A stretch of DNA of 64,000 nt from Flavobacteriales bacterium UBA2104. GTDB lineage: Bacteria; Bacteroidota; Bacteroidia; Flavobacteriales_D; Crocinitomicaceae. The DNA is taken from positions 124,001 through 188,000 of the forward strand of contig DCYS01000033.1 of the NCBI GenBank assembly GCA_002331485.1, written 5' to 3'. Positions 27,936 to 37,114 of the stretch are shown piece by piece. The notes beneath the pieces were generated by a model, which had not been told where the DNA came from, did no database searches, and saw nothing but the letters and a program-made list of their open reading frames with translations. The translations under genes and the position numbers were made by a program. Every line of letters starts with the position of its first letter. Positions within the stretch are counted from its first letter, which is position 1.

Positions 27936-29185
27936 TGATAAAAACATATTCTTATTTATTGCTATCACTATTCATTATAACAAGTTGTGGTGATGACAAA
28001 GGAGTTGAGAGAACTAGTGAGAAGGATCAACCTGTAGAGCAAAAAGTTGATTCAACTGAGAATACTAGTGGGCGATTCGTGAAAGATCCTAATCTGGAGC
28101 CAAATGTGATCGTAGCTGGTAAGATAAAAAATGGTCAACACGTGCCATTGATCGTTGAAGCAAATACAGATCGAGGAGCGATAGTCATTGCAAAAGGAAA
28201 TTCTGATGCTGAAGGTAACTTCAATCTCGAGGGAGCAATCGAAGATATGGGTGTTTATCAGTTACGCATTGAAGAAAAGATTCCTCAAGGTGCGGAACCT
28301 CGAGTAGTTCCTATGACATTAGTTCCTGAGGATTCAGTATACATGACGATGGATTTTAATAATTACAATCAATCTGTAAGATATGCTGCAACTTCCTGGT
28401 CCGAGCCTTTAAATCGATACATGGATGAAATGAACAAGTTTGTTGAATGGCAAAAGTCAATAACGAATCCTCGTCAGTATCAGCAAAAGGAATTGATGAA
28501 GATGGTCATGGATAAAAAGAAGCCAATGGACGAGTTTACTATGGATTATATGAAAGAGAATCCAGCGAATCCGGCAAATATTCTTTTGATGACGAATCTT
28601 GTGCCAATGATGGGGTATGAGAACTACGATATTGCTCAGTTGGAAGCGCTTCAGGCCATGCACAAAGCATACGAGAAAGAGTATCCTGAACACCCAATGA
28701 CGGTTCAGGTGGGGAAACAAGTTGCTCAGATCGAAAATGACTACAACGAGTTCAAAAAGTTCAAAGAAAACAACGAAGCTCCTGAAATTGCCCTGGAAAA
28801 CCCTCAGGGGAAGGTTATGAAACTGTCTGATCTGCAAGGAAAATATGTTTTGATCGACTTCTGGGCATCATGGTGTGGACCATGTAGAAGAGAGAATCCT
28901 AATGTAGTGAGACTCTATCAAAAATATAGATCAGAAAACTTTGACATCTTTAGTGTTTCATTGGATAAGGACAAAGAGAAATGGATCAGAGCGATCAAGG
29001 CGGATGGATTGATCTGGGATAATCATGTGAGTGATCTGAAATATTGGGATTCTGAAGTCGTGAGTAAATACCAGATCAAAGGGATTCCTCACACTGTTTT
29101 GATCGATCCGGAAGGTAAGATCATTGCAACTAAATTACGTGGAGCAGCTTTGGAACAAAAATTGAAAGAGATCTTCGGAAAATAA
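27935..29185 (+). CDS. TlpA-like thioredoxin-fold lipoprotein (copy 1)
   Basis: 416 residues. A lipobox in FIITSC (Cys18) anchors it to a membrane facing the periplasm. The N-terminal half resembles the DUF4369 beta-sandwich that precedes TlpA domains in Bacteroidota; the C-terminal half is a TlpA/ResA-like thioredoxin fold with WCGPC (Cys314, Cys317) and cis-Pro GIPHTVLID. Likely disulfide reductase or isomerase for exported proteins or cytochrome c maturation. It overlaps gatB by one base and is followed 9 bp later by a paralog with nearly identical active-site DNA. Confidence 0.92.
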   Translation: MIKTYSYLLLSLFIITSCGDDKGVERTSEKDQPVEQKVDSTENTSGRFVKDPNLEPNVIVAGKIKNGQHVPLIVEANTDRGAIVIAKGNSDAEGNFNLEGAIEDMGVYQLRIEEKIPQGAEPRVVPMTLVPEDSVYMTMDFNNYNQSVRYAATSWSEPLNRYMDEMNKFVEWQKSITNPRQYQQKELMKMVMDKKKPMDEFTMDYMKENPANPANILLMTNLVPMMGYENYDIAQLEALQAMHKAYEKEYPEHPMTVQVGKQVAQIENDYNEFKKFKENNEAPEIALENPQGKVMKLSDLQGKYVLIDFWASWCGPCRRENPNVVRLYQKYRSENFDIFSVSLDKDKEKWIRAIKADGLIWDNHVSDLKYWDSEVVSKYQIKGIPHTVLIDPEGKIIATKLRGAALEQKLKEIFGK

Positions 29186-29194
29186 AATCATTTT

Positions 29195-30316
29195 ATGATA
29201 CGAACATACCTTACATTAATTACTACAGCATTATTTTCAATTGTTAGTTTAGCTCAGGAGAGTTTTACCGTTAACCTGGAAGGACAGATCTTTAATGCTC
29301 CTTCAGATGAGGTTAAGGTGATTCAGAATCTTGGTGATAACAATGACAAAGAGATCACAACAATAAAGCTTAACAAAAAAGGTAAGTTTTCTAAAGAAAT
29401 AGAATTATCAGCAAAGGACTATTATGTGATCCAACTTTCAGATGGACAAAAGTTGAACTTGATCTTTGATGAAGAGAAAACGATCAAACTATATGGAAAT
29501 GGTAAGAACTTTTTCTTTGAATCAAATATTGTGGGGTCAGAGGAGTCTACAGAGATGAACAAGTTCTTGCGTTATAATTTCCAATACAAACAAAAACTGG
29601 ATTCTGCCAACGCTTATTTGAGAGCAAATCAAGATAAGAAAAGAGAGATTCAAAAAGCATTTCAGTCGACTTACCAATCCTTTAAAGGGGAGCGTCAACG
29701 ATTTATGGGTAGAAATGCAAATTCACCTGCTTTGATCGCCGTGCTTCCAACGTTTAATATTCAAAATGAATTTCCACTTTATGAGAAAACAGTCAAGGGA
29801 TTAGAAAAAGGATTTGGTGATAGTCCAACGGTAAAGCGAATTGTTGAAGAATACAATAAGAACAAGGAAAAACTTAAAGCGACATTGCCGGTAGCTGAGG
29901 GAAGTGAAGCTAAAGATATTATGCTACCTAATCCAGAAGGAGATACGTTGCGACTTTCAGACTACAAGGGAAAAGTTGTGTTACTTGATTTTTGGGCATC
30001 ATGGTGTGGACCATGTAGAAGAGAGAATCCGAATGTTGTGAAATTATATGAGAAGTACAATAAGGATGGGTTTGAGGTTTTCTCGGTTTCATTGGATAAA
30101 TCGAAATCAAAATGGGTCGCAGCGATCGAGCAGGATGGTTTGATCTGGGACGGTCATGTTTCTGACCTTCAATATTGGAGATCAAGAGCGGCTAAAAAAT
30201 ATAATGTTTCTTCTATTCCTTACACGGTTTTGATTGATGAAGAAGGTAAAGTGATCGGCACAAAACTAAGAGGTGCGGCACTGGAAGAAAAACTCCATGA
30301 GATCTACGGCTATTAA
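29195..30316 (+). CDS. TlpA-like thioredoxin-fold protein (copy 2)
   Basis: 373-residue paralog of the preceding gene with an ordinary signal peptide (1-21, ending SLAQ) instead of a lipobox, so it should be soluble in the periplasm. DUF4369-like N-terminal part, helical linker, then the TlpA fold with WCGPC (Cys271, Cys274) and cis-Pro SIPYTVLID. The DNA around the active site (29990-30028) is almost the same as in copy 1, while the N-terminal parts are diverged. lpxH follows 6 bp downstream. Confidence 0.92.
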   Translation: MIRTYLTLITTALFSIVSLAQESFTVNLEGQIFNAPSDEVKVIQNLGDNNDKEITTIKLNKKGKFSKEIELSAKDYYVIQLSDGQKLNLIFDEEKTIKLYGNGKNFFFESNIVGSEESTEMNKFLRYNFQYKQKLDSANAYLRANQDKKREIQKAFQSTYQSFKGERQRFMGRNANSPALIAVLPTFNIQNEFPLYEKTVKGLEKGFGDSPTVKRIVEEYNKNKEKLKATLPVAEGSEAKDIMLPNPEGDTLRLSDYKGKVVLLDFWASWCGPCRRENPNVVKLYEKYNKDGFEVFSVSLDKSKSKWVAAIEQDGLIWDGHVSDLQYWRSRAAKKYNVSSIPYTVLIDEEGKVIGTKLRGAALEEKLHEIYGY

Positions 30317-30322
30317 ACCATT

Positions 30323-31120
30323 ATGAATCCTTCTGGCAAGAACATATATTTTGCTTCTGATTTTCATTTAGGAGCCCCAAATGAAGCTGAGAGCAGAAAG
30401 AGGGAGGATCTGATCGTACAATGGTTAGATGAGATAAAGAACAAAGCCAAGGAGATCTACCTTGTTGGTGATATTTTTGATTTTTGGTTCGAGTATAAGA
30501 GGGCTATTCCTAAGGGTTTTGTTAGAATACAAGGGAAAATAGCAGAGCTTTCAGATAGTGGTATTCCAATTCATTTCTTTACTGGCAATCACGACATGTG
30601 GATGTTTGATTACTTTGAAAAAGAACTTGGTGTTAAAATAAATCGAGAACCAATAACAATTGAGGCTCAGGGTAAAAAAATAGTTATTGGACATGGAGAT
30701 GGTTTAGGTCCGGGAGATAAAGGCTATAAATTCATAAAACGAGTATTTTCAAATAAGTTCTTTCAATGGTGCTTCGCTCGTCTTCACCCAAATTTTGGTA
30801 TTGCTGTAGCGAATTTCTCATCACAAAAGAGTCGCGCTGCTACAGGTTCGTCAGACGAAAAATTTCTAGGAGAGGAAAATGAATGGTTAGTTCATTATGC
30901 CAAGGAGCGAAATCAAAAAGAACATATTGATCTTTTTATCTTCGGTCATCGTCATCTGCCACTCAATATTCAGTTGGATTCTTCAAGCCAGTATTACAAT
31001 CTTGGTGATTGGATCAAGTATAAGACCTATGGAGTACTGGAAGAAGGTGAGTTCTCACTCAAGGTATATCCGTCCAACGAACACTTCAATTTTGACGTTA
31101 TTCAGAAAAAAGGAGAATAA
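30323..31120 (+). CDS. lpxH: UDP-2,3-diacylglucosamine diphosphatase (LpxH-like metallophosphatase)
   Basis: Calcineurin-like phosphoesterase expected to make lipid X from UDP-2,3-diacylglucosamine in lipid A synthesis. Metal-site blocks are all present: ASDFHLG (near 9-15), GDIFDFWFEY, TGNHDMW, GHGDGLG and FGHRHLP. 265 residues fits LpxH. It sits five genes downstream of lpxK in the same orientation, which supports lipid A function. No signal peptide; peripheral at the inner membrane. Confidence 0.92.
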   Translation: MNPSGKNIYFASDFHLGAPNEAESRKREDLIVQWLDEIKNKAKEIYLVGDIFDFWFEYKRAIPKGFVRIQGKIAELSDSGIPIHFFTGNHDMWMFDYFEKELGVKINREPITIEAQGKKIVIGHGDGLGPGDKGYKFIKRVFSNKFFQWCFARLHPNFGIAVANFSSQKSRAATGSSDEKFLGEENEWLVHYAKERNQKEHIDLFIFGHRHLPLNIQLDSSSQYYNLGDWIKYKTYGVLEEGEFSLKVYPSNEHFNFDVIQKKGE

Positions 31121-31137
31121 ACACTATATTTACTATT

Positions 31138-31554
31138 ATGAAGTCAACGATCACACTAATTTTCTTGTCAGTCTTATTTTTTACTACGGCACAAAATGAT
31201 ACGTTGTCGATCACAAAGGAAGATTTCATAGGTGCTTGGAGAACATGTGGTGCAGTCGATATTGATGAAACTGCTGATACTTTAGAGTTTCAACATCCAA
31301 CTCCGAACTGCAGAGATCAAGATTGTTCTGAGCACAATTGGTCTTTCCGCGAAACAGGGAGTGTAGATTTTATTTTCACGACAGGTTGTAGTAACGGATT
31401 CAATAGTAAATCTAAACCGTCTAAGCGTTGGCTTTTTATTGAAAAAAAGAACTTACTGAAATTGATCACCAATGATGGTTGGGTGGAATATTTTGAAGTG
31501 TTAAGATTGGATGAGAAACTCGTTCTCGTTCATCGATTCGATCTCGAAAATTAA
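31138..31554 (+). CDS. small secreted or periplasmic hypothetical protein
   Basis: 138 residues with a signal peptide (about 1-18, ending FFTTAQ). Mature part has four cysteines (Cys39, Cys60, Cys65 in RDQDCSEH, Cys81 in TTGCSNG) and a Trp-rich beta pattern (GWVEYFEVLRLDEKLVLVHR) that suggests a small lipocalin-like barrel; this is inference. A near -7 element (TATATTTA, 31125-31132) ends 5 nt before the ATG. It is followed 5 bp later by the DUF5723 gene. Confidence 0.75.
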   Translation: MKSTITLIFLSVLFFTTAQNDTLSITKEDFIGAWRTCGAVDIDETADTLEFQHPTPNCRDQDCSEHNWSFRETGSVDFIFTTGCSNGFNSKSKPSKRWLFIEKKNLLKLITNDGWVEYFEVLRLDEKLVLVHRFDLEN

Positions 31555-31559
31555 AATTT

Positions 31560-33041
31560 ATGAAGGCATTATTACTTGTTGCGAGTACACTATTTTTAGG
31601 TACTTTTTTATTTGGACAGACTCAGAACTCAGCATATACTGCTGTGGGTAAAGGTGTAGCAACTACATTTTTAACAGATTATCAATGTTTAGGGATCAAC
31701 AATTCTGCACTAGGATGGGGAACTGGATTTGGTAATACTCGTTTTACGATGGGTACATCTGAACTTCACCTTGGAATTCAAAGTCCAGCGTTAAACAAAG
31801 AGCGACTGCAGAATGCGTATCAGGCAATAATGAATGAAGTACGAGGTAATAATGATGAGCCTTTTGACGTACAACAACAAATTGATGCAGCGAAGGATTA
31901 TGCTGAAGCTGGAATTTCAATTAATGCGAACTACAATTGGTTTGGTGCTTCTTTTCAGGATGAGAAGTTTGGAGGAATAGCCGTTTCGATCTCAGAAAAC
32001 TACAACTGGTACTCACAGATCAACTCACAAACATCGGATCTTATTTTCAGAGGAAGACTTTCTGGTTATTTTGACTCATTAACAATAGCTATGAATGGAG
32101 ACACTTCTACGATCGCAAATGATCCAAGTTTATCTCAGGACACACTGAATTCAGTTATTCGTGGAACGGCTAACAATCCAGACCTTTTGAGTGATATTAC
32201 AAATGGGTCACGCATCAAATTTGTATGGAATCGCTACTATAATTTTGGTTATGGAAGAAAGCTATTTGGACAAGATAGTACATTTGCTTTATATGCTGGA
32301 GTAGGAGGGCGATACATTCAGTCAATGGCGATGTTTGATATGCAGTCTGGAGATGACGGTATTCAAGTAAATTCGGCAATTTCTCCATTCTTTGATATCA
32401 ACTACGGAACAGGCATGAATAATATGTCAAATAGTGGTGCACTTCCTGAATCAGTAGGTAGTGGATATGGAGTTGATCTTTCGGCAAGTGTAATTTTGCT
32501 AGATAAGATCCGATTAGCGGCGGCTGTCAATAATATTGGTAGCGTTAAGTATACTAGAAATGTATATTCTGTACGGGATACGTTGGTTGAAAGTGTTTCT
32601 TTAGCTGGTCTCGAAGATGCTAATATTCCTGAGACGATGAATCAATTGGCTGAAGATGGTGGTTTACTGAACCTTGTTGGAGAAGAAGAGATCGTAGTAA
32701 ACAACGCAGCAAACTTTAGACTAGGAGGTAGTATCAATTTTAATGATATCGTTCATGTTGGAGTAGATGTCGTTGCGCCTTTCAATAAAGACAACCCCGG
32801 AAGTCTTCAAAACGCTGTTCTTTCTGTAGGTGGAGATGTACGTCCAGTAAAGTGGCTTCAGTTAAGTGCAGGGTATTTCGGAGGCGGAGTATATGCTCAC
32901 AGTATTCCAGTTGGAGTTAATTTCATCATTGGAGGAGGTAAATATGAAGTGGGAGTTTCATCTCGAGATATGTTATCATTCTTCCTGGATGATGCAAATA
33001 GTTTGTCCGCTGCATTTGGATTTGCGAGATTCAGATTTTAG
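31560..33041 (+). CDS. outer-membrane beta-barrel protein, DUF5723-like
   Basis: 493 residues with a signal peptide (MKALLLVASTLFLGTFLFGQ). The mature protein shows repeated amphipathic beta strands with terminal aromatic residues and ends ...AFGFARFRF, the C-terminal aromatic signature of outer-membrane barrels. The opening (AYTAVGKGVATTF..DYQCLGINNSALGW) matches, from memory, the Bacteroidota family DUF5723. Function unknown; adhesion or envelope structure is often guessed. Last gene of the co-oriented run from lpxK. Confidence 0.85.
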   Translation: MKALLLVASTLFLGTFLFGQTQNSAYTAVGKGVATTFLTDYQCLGINNSALGWGTGFGNTRFTMGTSELHLGIQSPALNKERLQNAYQAIMNEVRGNNDEPFDVQQQIDAAKDYAEAGISINANYNWFGASFQDEKFGGIAVSISENYNWYSQINSQTSDLIFRGRLSGYFDSLTIAMNGDTSTIANDPSLSQDTLNSVIRGTANNPDLLSDITNGSRIKFVWNRYYNFGYGRKLFGQDSTFALYAGVGGRYIQSMAMFDMQSGDDGIQVNSAISPFFDINYGTGMNNMSNSGALPESVGSGYGVDLSASVILLDKIRLAAAVNNIGSVKYTRNVYSVRDTLVESVSLAGLEDANIPETMNQLAEDGGLLNLVGEEEIVVNNAANFRLGGSINFNDIVHVGVDVVAPFNKDNPGSLQNAVLSVGGDVRPVKWLQLSAGYFGGGVYAHSIPVGVNFIIGGGKYEVGVSSRDMLSFFLDDANSLSAAFGFARFRF

Positions 33042-33100
33042 TCGATAATTTCTCCAACTGTGTTCGTTGTTTTAGCGTAATATATATAGAACAGCAACAC

Positions 33101-33190
33101 ATGATTTTATTTCTCATTTTTATTGTAGCGATCATGATTTCTTCCTGGATTTACAGAAGGGTTGAGAAAAAACGATTTGAGAGAAATTAG
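33101..33190 (+). CDS. possible 29-residue single-pass membrane microprotein
   Basis: ATG 33101 to TAG 33190 encodes MILFLIFIVAIMISSWIYR followed by a short basic tail (about ten residues). One hydrophobic helix with a positively charged C-terminus is a typical membrane microprotein layout. No promoter or ribosome site was recognised; it may be chance in AT-rich DNA. Confidence 0.35.
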   Translation: MILFLIFIVAIMISSWIYRRVEKKRFERN

Positions 33191-33200
33191 ACCAACTAGA

Positions 33201-34571
33201 TCAGAATTCTCTTAATTCTTTATACTTATTCATTCGAAGCATTCGCTGTATGATCATTCTGTCATCTTTAGCTTCATTGTAGTAGGTGATCATTTCTTTC
33301 CAGGTATCTATCGAACCATCATTTAGTTGCTTCGGTAGATATCCAAAACCTCTGTAAGTTCCTCTTTCGACAAGAATCAGACTTAACTCATCCTTCTTTC
33401 TTCCTTGATCCACCAAAAAGAAACTATCCGTTTCAAAATCTAAAGAGTTGAGTAAGTCGCTAACTCTATCATTGTACGATTCAGCTGATTCTTCACCAAT
33501 GCAAGCACCTTGACATTGCTTTGTATGATATTGAAAACATGCGCCTTTTGTAGGATAGAGTCCGAGTAATTTTTGACAGAGATCATAATTTTCAAAAGCA
33601 TAATTTAAAAATCGAGTTCCCTCTCTCTTCGATGAGAATGTAGTATGCGGAGGAGTGTTCTTCCGTTGAACATGATCAATAGTGAGGTTTATGTATCCTT
33701 TACCGTCTTCATAAGAGTATAATCCAAAAGGGAATTTATCTTTTCTAAGAGCCCTGTTATATCTGGGTTTATATTTCTTGATAAGATTCGATTCCAATAA
33801 AAATGCGATTGCTTCAGAACCTGTTAGTTCATACTTTATATCAGCGATCTCTTCGCGCATTTTAATCGCTTTTTTAGAGCTGTTATTTTTTAAATGCTGT
33901 TTGATTCGACTTTGAATATTTCGACTCTTTCCTATGTATATGAGATCATTTTCGGATGAATAGAATTTGTATACACCGGTTGATTTAGGAAGATCGTCGA
34001 TAACCTCTATATCAAGACCAGGGTGAAGCGATTTCGGTTGAATGTCCTGCTGCAAAAATGTTTTGAGATTATTAGGATCTTTTTCATACAAAAGATGAAA
34101 CAAGATTGCCGTTGCTCGAGCATCACCTTCCGCTCTGTGTCTGTCGTGAAGAACAATGTCAAGGTCATCAGTTAACTTCCCAAGACTGTATGACTTATGT
34201 CCAGGAATAACGTACCGAGAAGTTCGCACTGTACACAGCTGAGTAGCCCTGAAGTCAAATCCCAAAGATTTGTACTCCGTTCTAAGCACATTGTAGTCAA
34301 AACCGACGTTGTGCGCGACAAAAACGGCATCACCAATGAATTCTAATACCTCCTTAGCGATTTCATAGAATTTAGGAGCATTTTTGACCATCTCATCATT
34401 GATTCCTGTTAAACGAGTGATAAATGGAGGTATACTTTTTTCAGGATTGACCAGCGAACTGTATTCATCTATAATTCGTTCCCCGTCGGATATGAAAATT
34501 GCGATTTCAGTGATCTTCGTGGTCTTCATGCTGCCCCCAGTTGTTTCAAGATCAATTATCGCATATTTCAT
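33201..34571 (-). CDS. DEDDh exonuclease fused to a GIY-YIG (UvrC/Cho-like) nuclease
   Basis: 456 residues. Residues 1-170 form a DnaQ-type 3'-5' exonuclease: Exo I IDLETTG (Asp7, Glu9), Exo II HNVGFD, and Exo III HRAEGDA. Residues about 195-280 form a GIY-YIG nuclease: TGVYKFY ... LIYIGKSRNIQSR ... SEAIAFLLESNLIKKYKPRYN, as in the N-terminal half of UvrC or Cho. The remaining Cys-containing segment (about 340-360, CFQYHTKQCQGACIG) resembles the UvrC Cys motif. The UvrC C-terminal nuclease and HhH domains are missing. Likely a DNA-repair nuclease. Promoter elements TTG-N20-TATTTTTG end 4 nt before the ATG. Confidence 0.9.
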   Translation of the reverse strand: MKYAIIDLETTGGSMKTTKITEIAIFISDGERIIDEYSSLVNPEKSIPPFITRLTGINDEMVKNAPKFYEIAKEVLEFIGDAVFVAHNVGFDYNVLRTEYKSLGFDFRATQLCTVRTSRYVIPGHKSYSLGKLTDDLDIVLHDRHRAEGDARATAILFHLLYEKDPNNLKTFLQQDIQPKSLHPGLDIEVIDDLPKSTGVYKFYSSENDLIYIGKSRNIQSRIKQHLKNNSSKKAIKMREEIADIKYELTGSEAIAFLLESNLIKKYKPRYNRALRKDKFPFGLYSYEDGKGYINLTIDHVQRKNTPPHTTFSSKREGTRFLNYAFENYDLCQKLLGLYPTKGACFQYHTKQCQGACIGEESAESYNDRVSDLLNSLDFETDSFFLVDQGRKKDELSLILVERGTYRGFGYLPKQLNDGSIDTWKEMITYYNEAKDDRMIIQRMLRMNKYKELREF

Positions 34572-34575
34572 TCAA

Positions 34576-34606
34576 CAAAAATACATTATAAGCTATTTAG
34601 CTTCAA
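34576..34606 (-). promoter_or_regulatory. candidate promoter giving a leaderless exonuclease/GIY-YIG mRNA
   Basis: On the minus strand TTG (34606-34604), a 20-bp spacer, and TATTTTTG (34583-34576), an exact TAnnTTTG, end 4 nt before the ATG at 34571. Confidence 0.5.
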
Positions 34607-34711
34607 TAATCGAATGAATAAAATCTCAATTTGTCTTAAGAAATAGTAGCAAATAATTTAAAACGAGCTATTTAGGAAATAATACTTATTTTTAAAACAA
34701 AACAACTTGAT

Positions 34712-34972
34712 ATGGCAAACGTAAGAGAATTAAAGAAAGAGATAAATAGTATGATCTATGATGTTGTTGAGGAGTGCTACAGCCTTCAACTATATGATGA
34801 TTCTAAAAGAGAAAAGACAGACAACTTCATTGATGAAGCCGCAGATTTTCAAGAAGAGATCATGGCTCAGATCAAAAAAGCAGAATCCAAAAAAGACTTC
34901 AAAGCCATTCGAGAAAAAGTGGATAAAACTGCAGAAGAGTGGGTGAAGAAAGTTAATAAGTTACAAGGATAG
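34712..34972 (+). CDS. small helical hypothetical protein
   Basis: 86 residues, charged and predicted all-helical (two long amphipathic helices), no cysteine except one (VVEECYS), no signal peptide. The sequence MANVRELKKEINSMIYDVVE looks like a conserved small Bacteroidota protein but I cannot name it. A near -7 element TATTTTTA lies at 34687-34694. It converges on the ClC gene with an 8-bp gap. Confidence 0.8.
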   Translation: MANVRELKKEINSMIYDVVEECYSLQLYDDSKREKTDNFIDEAADFQEEIMAQIKKAESKKDFKAIREKVDKTAEEWVKKVNKLQG

Positions 34973-34980
34973 GAACTTCT

Positions 34981-36201
34981 TTATTTTCTTTTTAGGTCAC
35001 GAATACTCCATTTCCTCAACAACGGCTGTTGAGTGGCATAAACTGACGTTTTGCCTGAAAGGTAATAGGCCATCAAGCAAATAACAATATAGAGCGGTAG
35101 TCCTTCAAATCCGAATAACTCTGCAGCCATCAAAGAACTCGCTAAGGGTGTGTTCGTTGCAGCTCCAAATACAGCTACGAATCCAGCTCCCGCCATGAAG
35201 CTAACTGGCAATGGTACGAAAAAGGCTAAAGTACTACCCATAACAGCTCCCATAAAGAAAAGAGGAGTTGCTTCACCACCTTTGAACCCTGCTCCAAGCG
35301 TAAGTGCAGTAAGTAACAATTTGATCCAAACATCTCCCGGATGAACTGGATAATTGAAAGCCTCTACGATCGATGGGATACCAAGCCCTAGAAACTTACT
35401 AATATCAAACAATAGAAATAGACCGAGTAGAATGATTCCTCCAAAGAATGGTCTCAAATAGGGTAGAGGAATTAAATTGAATAACTTTTGAAAAACCTGT
35501 TTACTTGAGCTAAATATCCAGGCAACTCCTCCAAAAATGATCCCGATCAACAAAATCCAGAGAATATTTTCGATAGAGAATGAAGGGATCGCTCGAACGA
35601 TGTATGTCGTATGACCAACCCCAACAAAATGACAAACGAAGTCACTACCGAATGCAACTAAAGTTGAAAGTACGAGGGTTTTTAGATCGAACTTTCTATC
35701 TCTTGCAAACTCAATAGCAAAAATTACTCCGGCAAGAGGAGTTCCGAAAACACCTGCAAAACCACCTGCGACACCCATTCTCATCAACAGATGTCTTTTT
35801 GTTTTTGTCCATTTAAAAAAGTGTTGAATTTGATCACCGATCGCACCACCCATTTGAACAGCTGTTCCCTCTCGTCCCGCAGATCCACCAAATAGGTGAG
35901 TAGCTATTGTTCCAAAAAGGACTAGCGGAATTATTTTCCAGTGAATATATCGTCTCGGGCGATCCATTTCCTGAATCAGCAGATTATTTCCTCCTTCAAC
36001 TCCCTTGGAGAGAAAATAATAAGACAATCCAATGATCAGTCCTCCAACTGGGAGAAGATAGATCCAAAGATTATTGTTTACCCTTTGATCTGTAACGTAT
36101 GAAAGAGATTCAAGGAAAAATGCCGAGATTAGTCCCGTTGCAACTGAAATTAACAGTATGATAAGGAACCATAAGAATAGTTTTTTTAGATCAAACTTCA
36201 T
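34981..36201 (-). CDS. ClC-family chloride channel / H+-Cl- exchanger
   Basis: 406-residue polytopic inner-membrane protein. The selectivity and gating motif GSAGREGT (about 106-113) carries the gating glutamate; GVFGTPLAG, KGGEATPLFFMGA and a later AGFVAVFGAATNTPLA are further ClC signatures. Ten or more hydrophobic helices are visible. No CBS domains follow, as in short prokaryotic ClCs. The motif differs from the fluoride-type ClC signature (which has a Met or changed glutamate region), so chloride is more likely, but ion identity is inferred. Confidence 0.92.
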   Translation of the reverse strand: MKFDLKKLFLWFLIILLISVATGLISAFFLESLSYVTDQRVNNNLWIYLLPVGGLIIGLSYYFLSKGVEGGNNLLIQEMDRPRRYIHWKIIPLVLFGTIATHLFGGSAGREGTAVQMGGAIGDQIQHFFKWTKTKRHLLMRMGVAGGFAGVFGTPLAGVIFAIEFARDRKFDLKTLVLSTLVAFGSDFVCHFVGVGHTTYIVRAIPSFSIENILWILLIGIIFGGVAWIFSSSKQVFQKLFNLIPLPYLRPFFGGIILLGLFLLFDISKFLGLGIPSIVEAFNYPVHPGDVWIKLLLTALTLGAGFKGGEATPLFFMGAVMGSTLAFFVPLPVSFMAGAGFVAVFGAATNTPLASSLMAAELFGFEGLPLYIVICLMAYYLSGKTSVYATQQPLLRKWSIRDLKRK

Positions 36202-36255
36202 TACATTTTAGTGATTCCTATCGGTTGTTTTCAAGCAAGTGAATAAATTATTAAT

Positions 36256-37038
36256 TTAACCTTTATCAAAGAAGTGTTCATTAAGAACGAAGGTGTAATT
36301 GTGATATCCATCATCATGTACAATACTGTAGCCGTAGTCTTCTAAATTAATAACTGACTTTCGTATTCTGGTTAAATAATCTTTATCTAATGGATTATAT
36401 GCTTCATCATATTCTATACAAATTACATTTGGTTTTATTTGATCTTCAATCATACTATTAACTACCTCGTATTCTGCCCCTTCAATATCTAACTTCAATA
36501 GATCTATATGATTATGACCTAGTGTTTTTAGAATATTACTTAGTCTGTCGACCTCGGCTTCAAAATAATTACTGGTTTTCTGAATATTCACAATTGAATG
36601 CGATACGTGTTCTCTATTTTTGGGTTCATAAAATTTTAGATTACCCTGTTGTTTCCAAACACCAATTTCATGAAACTTTATCTGATCTATTTTGTCACTG
36701 TCTAAGTTATACGTTGTTAATTCATCATTATTGATCGGAACCTTAACGGAGTTCTTTATCCCTTTTTTTAAATGGTCGAAGTGTTGTTTGGCTCTGGGTG
36801 TTGGGTCGAAAATATGTACATTACAATTGTATTTTTGAGCAATGCCAACGTCGAAAGATATATCTTCTCCTGCACCAAAAAGATAAACTACAGAATTTCT
36901 ATCCAAAAATCTATCTGGAATCGTCCATTGACCATAATGAGTTCCTATGGTTACCAAGTTCTCTAAATTTTTTGTTTTCGGTTTCCATTTGAATTTATTT
37001 TTAACCTTTGACGTTATTTTTTTTAAGATCGAAGTCAT
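36256..37038 (-). CDS. FkbM family SAM-dependent methyltransferase
   Basis: 260 residues. Class I methyltransferase with FGAGEDISFDVGIA (motif I), HIFDPTPRA, and IDLLKLDIEGAEYEVV, the signature of FkbM O-methyltransferases that act on glycans, peptides or polyketides. No polysaccharide genes are adjacent, so the substrate is unknown; the gene stands alone between the ClC channel and uvrB. Its basic N-terminus (KKITSKVKNKFKWKPKTK) is longer than the catalytic domain requires. Confidence 0.9.
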   Translation of the reverse strand: MTSILKKITSKVKNKFKWKPKTKNLENLVTIGTHYGQWTIPDRFLDRNSVVYLFGAGEDISFDVGIAQKYNCNVHIFDPTPRAKQHFDHLKKGIKNSVKVPINNDELTTYNLDSDKIDQIKFHEIGVWKQQGNLKFYEPKNREHVSHSIVNIQKTSNYFEAEVDRLSNILKTLGHNHIDLLKLDIEGAEYEVVNSMIEDQIKPNVICIEYDEAYNPLDKDYLTRIRKSVINLEDYGYSIVHDDGYHNYTFVLNEHFFDKG

Positions 37039-37114
37039 TCTTTTTTAGTGAATTTATCTATTAGTACAGTATAAATATAATGTTTAGTTTATGTTCTATG
37101 GTTGAAATCTAGCT

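Noticed and set aside
28457..28837. 126-codon minus-strand frame opposite the first TlpA gene
   Set aside because: Fully covered by a strong protein frame with a visible family motif; no start context.
36256..37038. FkbM methyltransferase as mark of a glycan island
   Set aside because: No glycosyltransferases, transporters or mobile elements flank it; a single gene is not an island.
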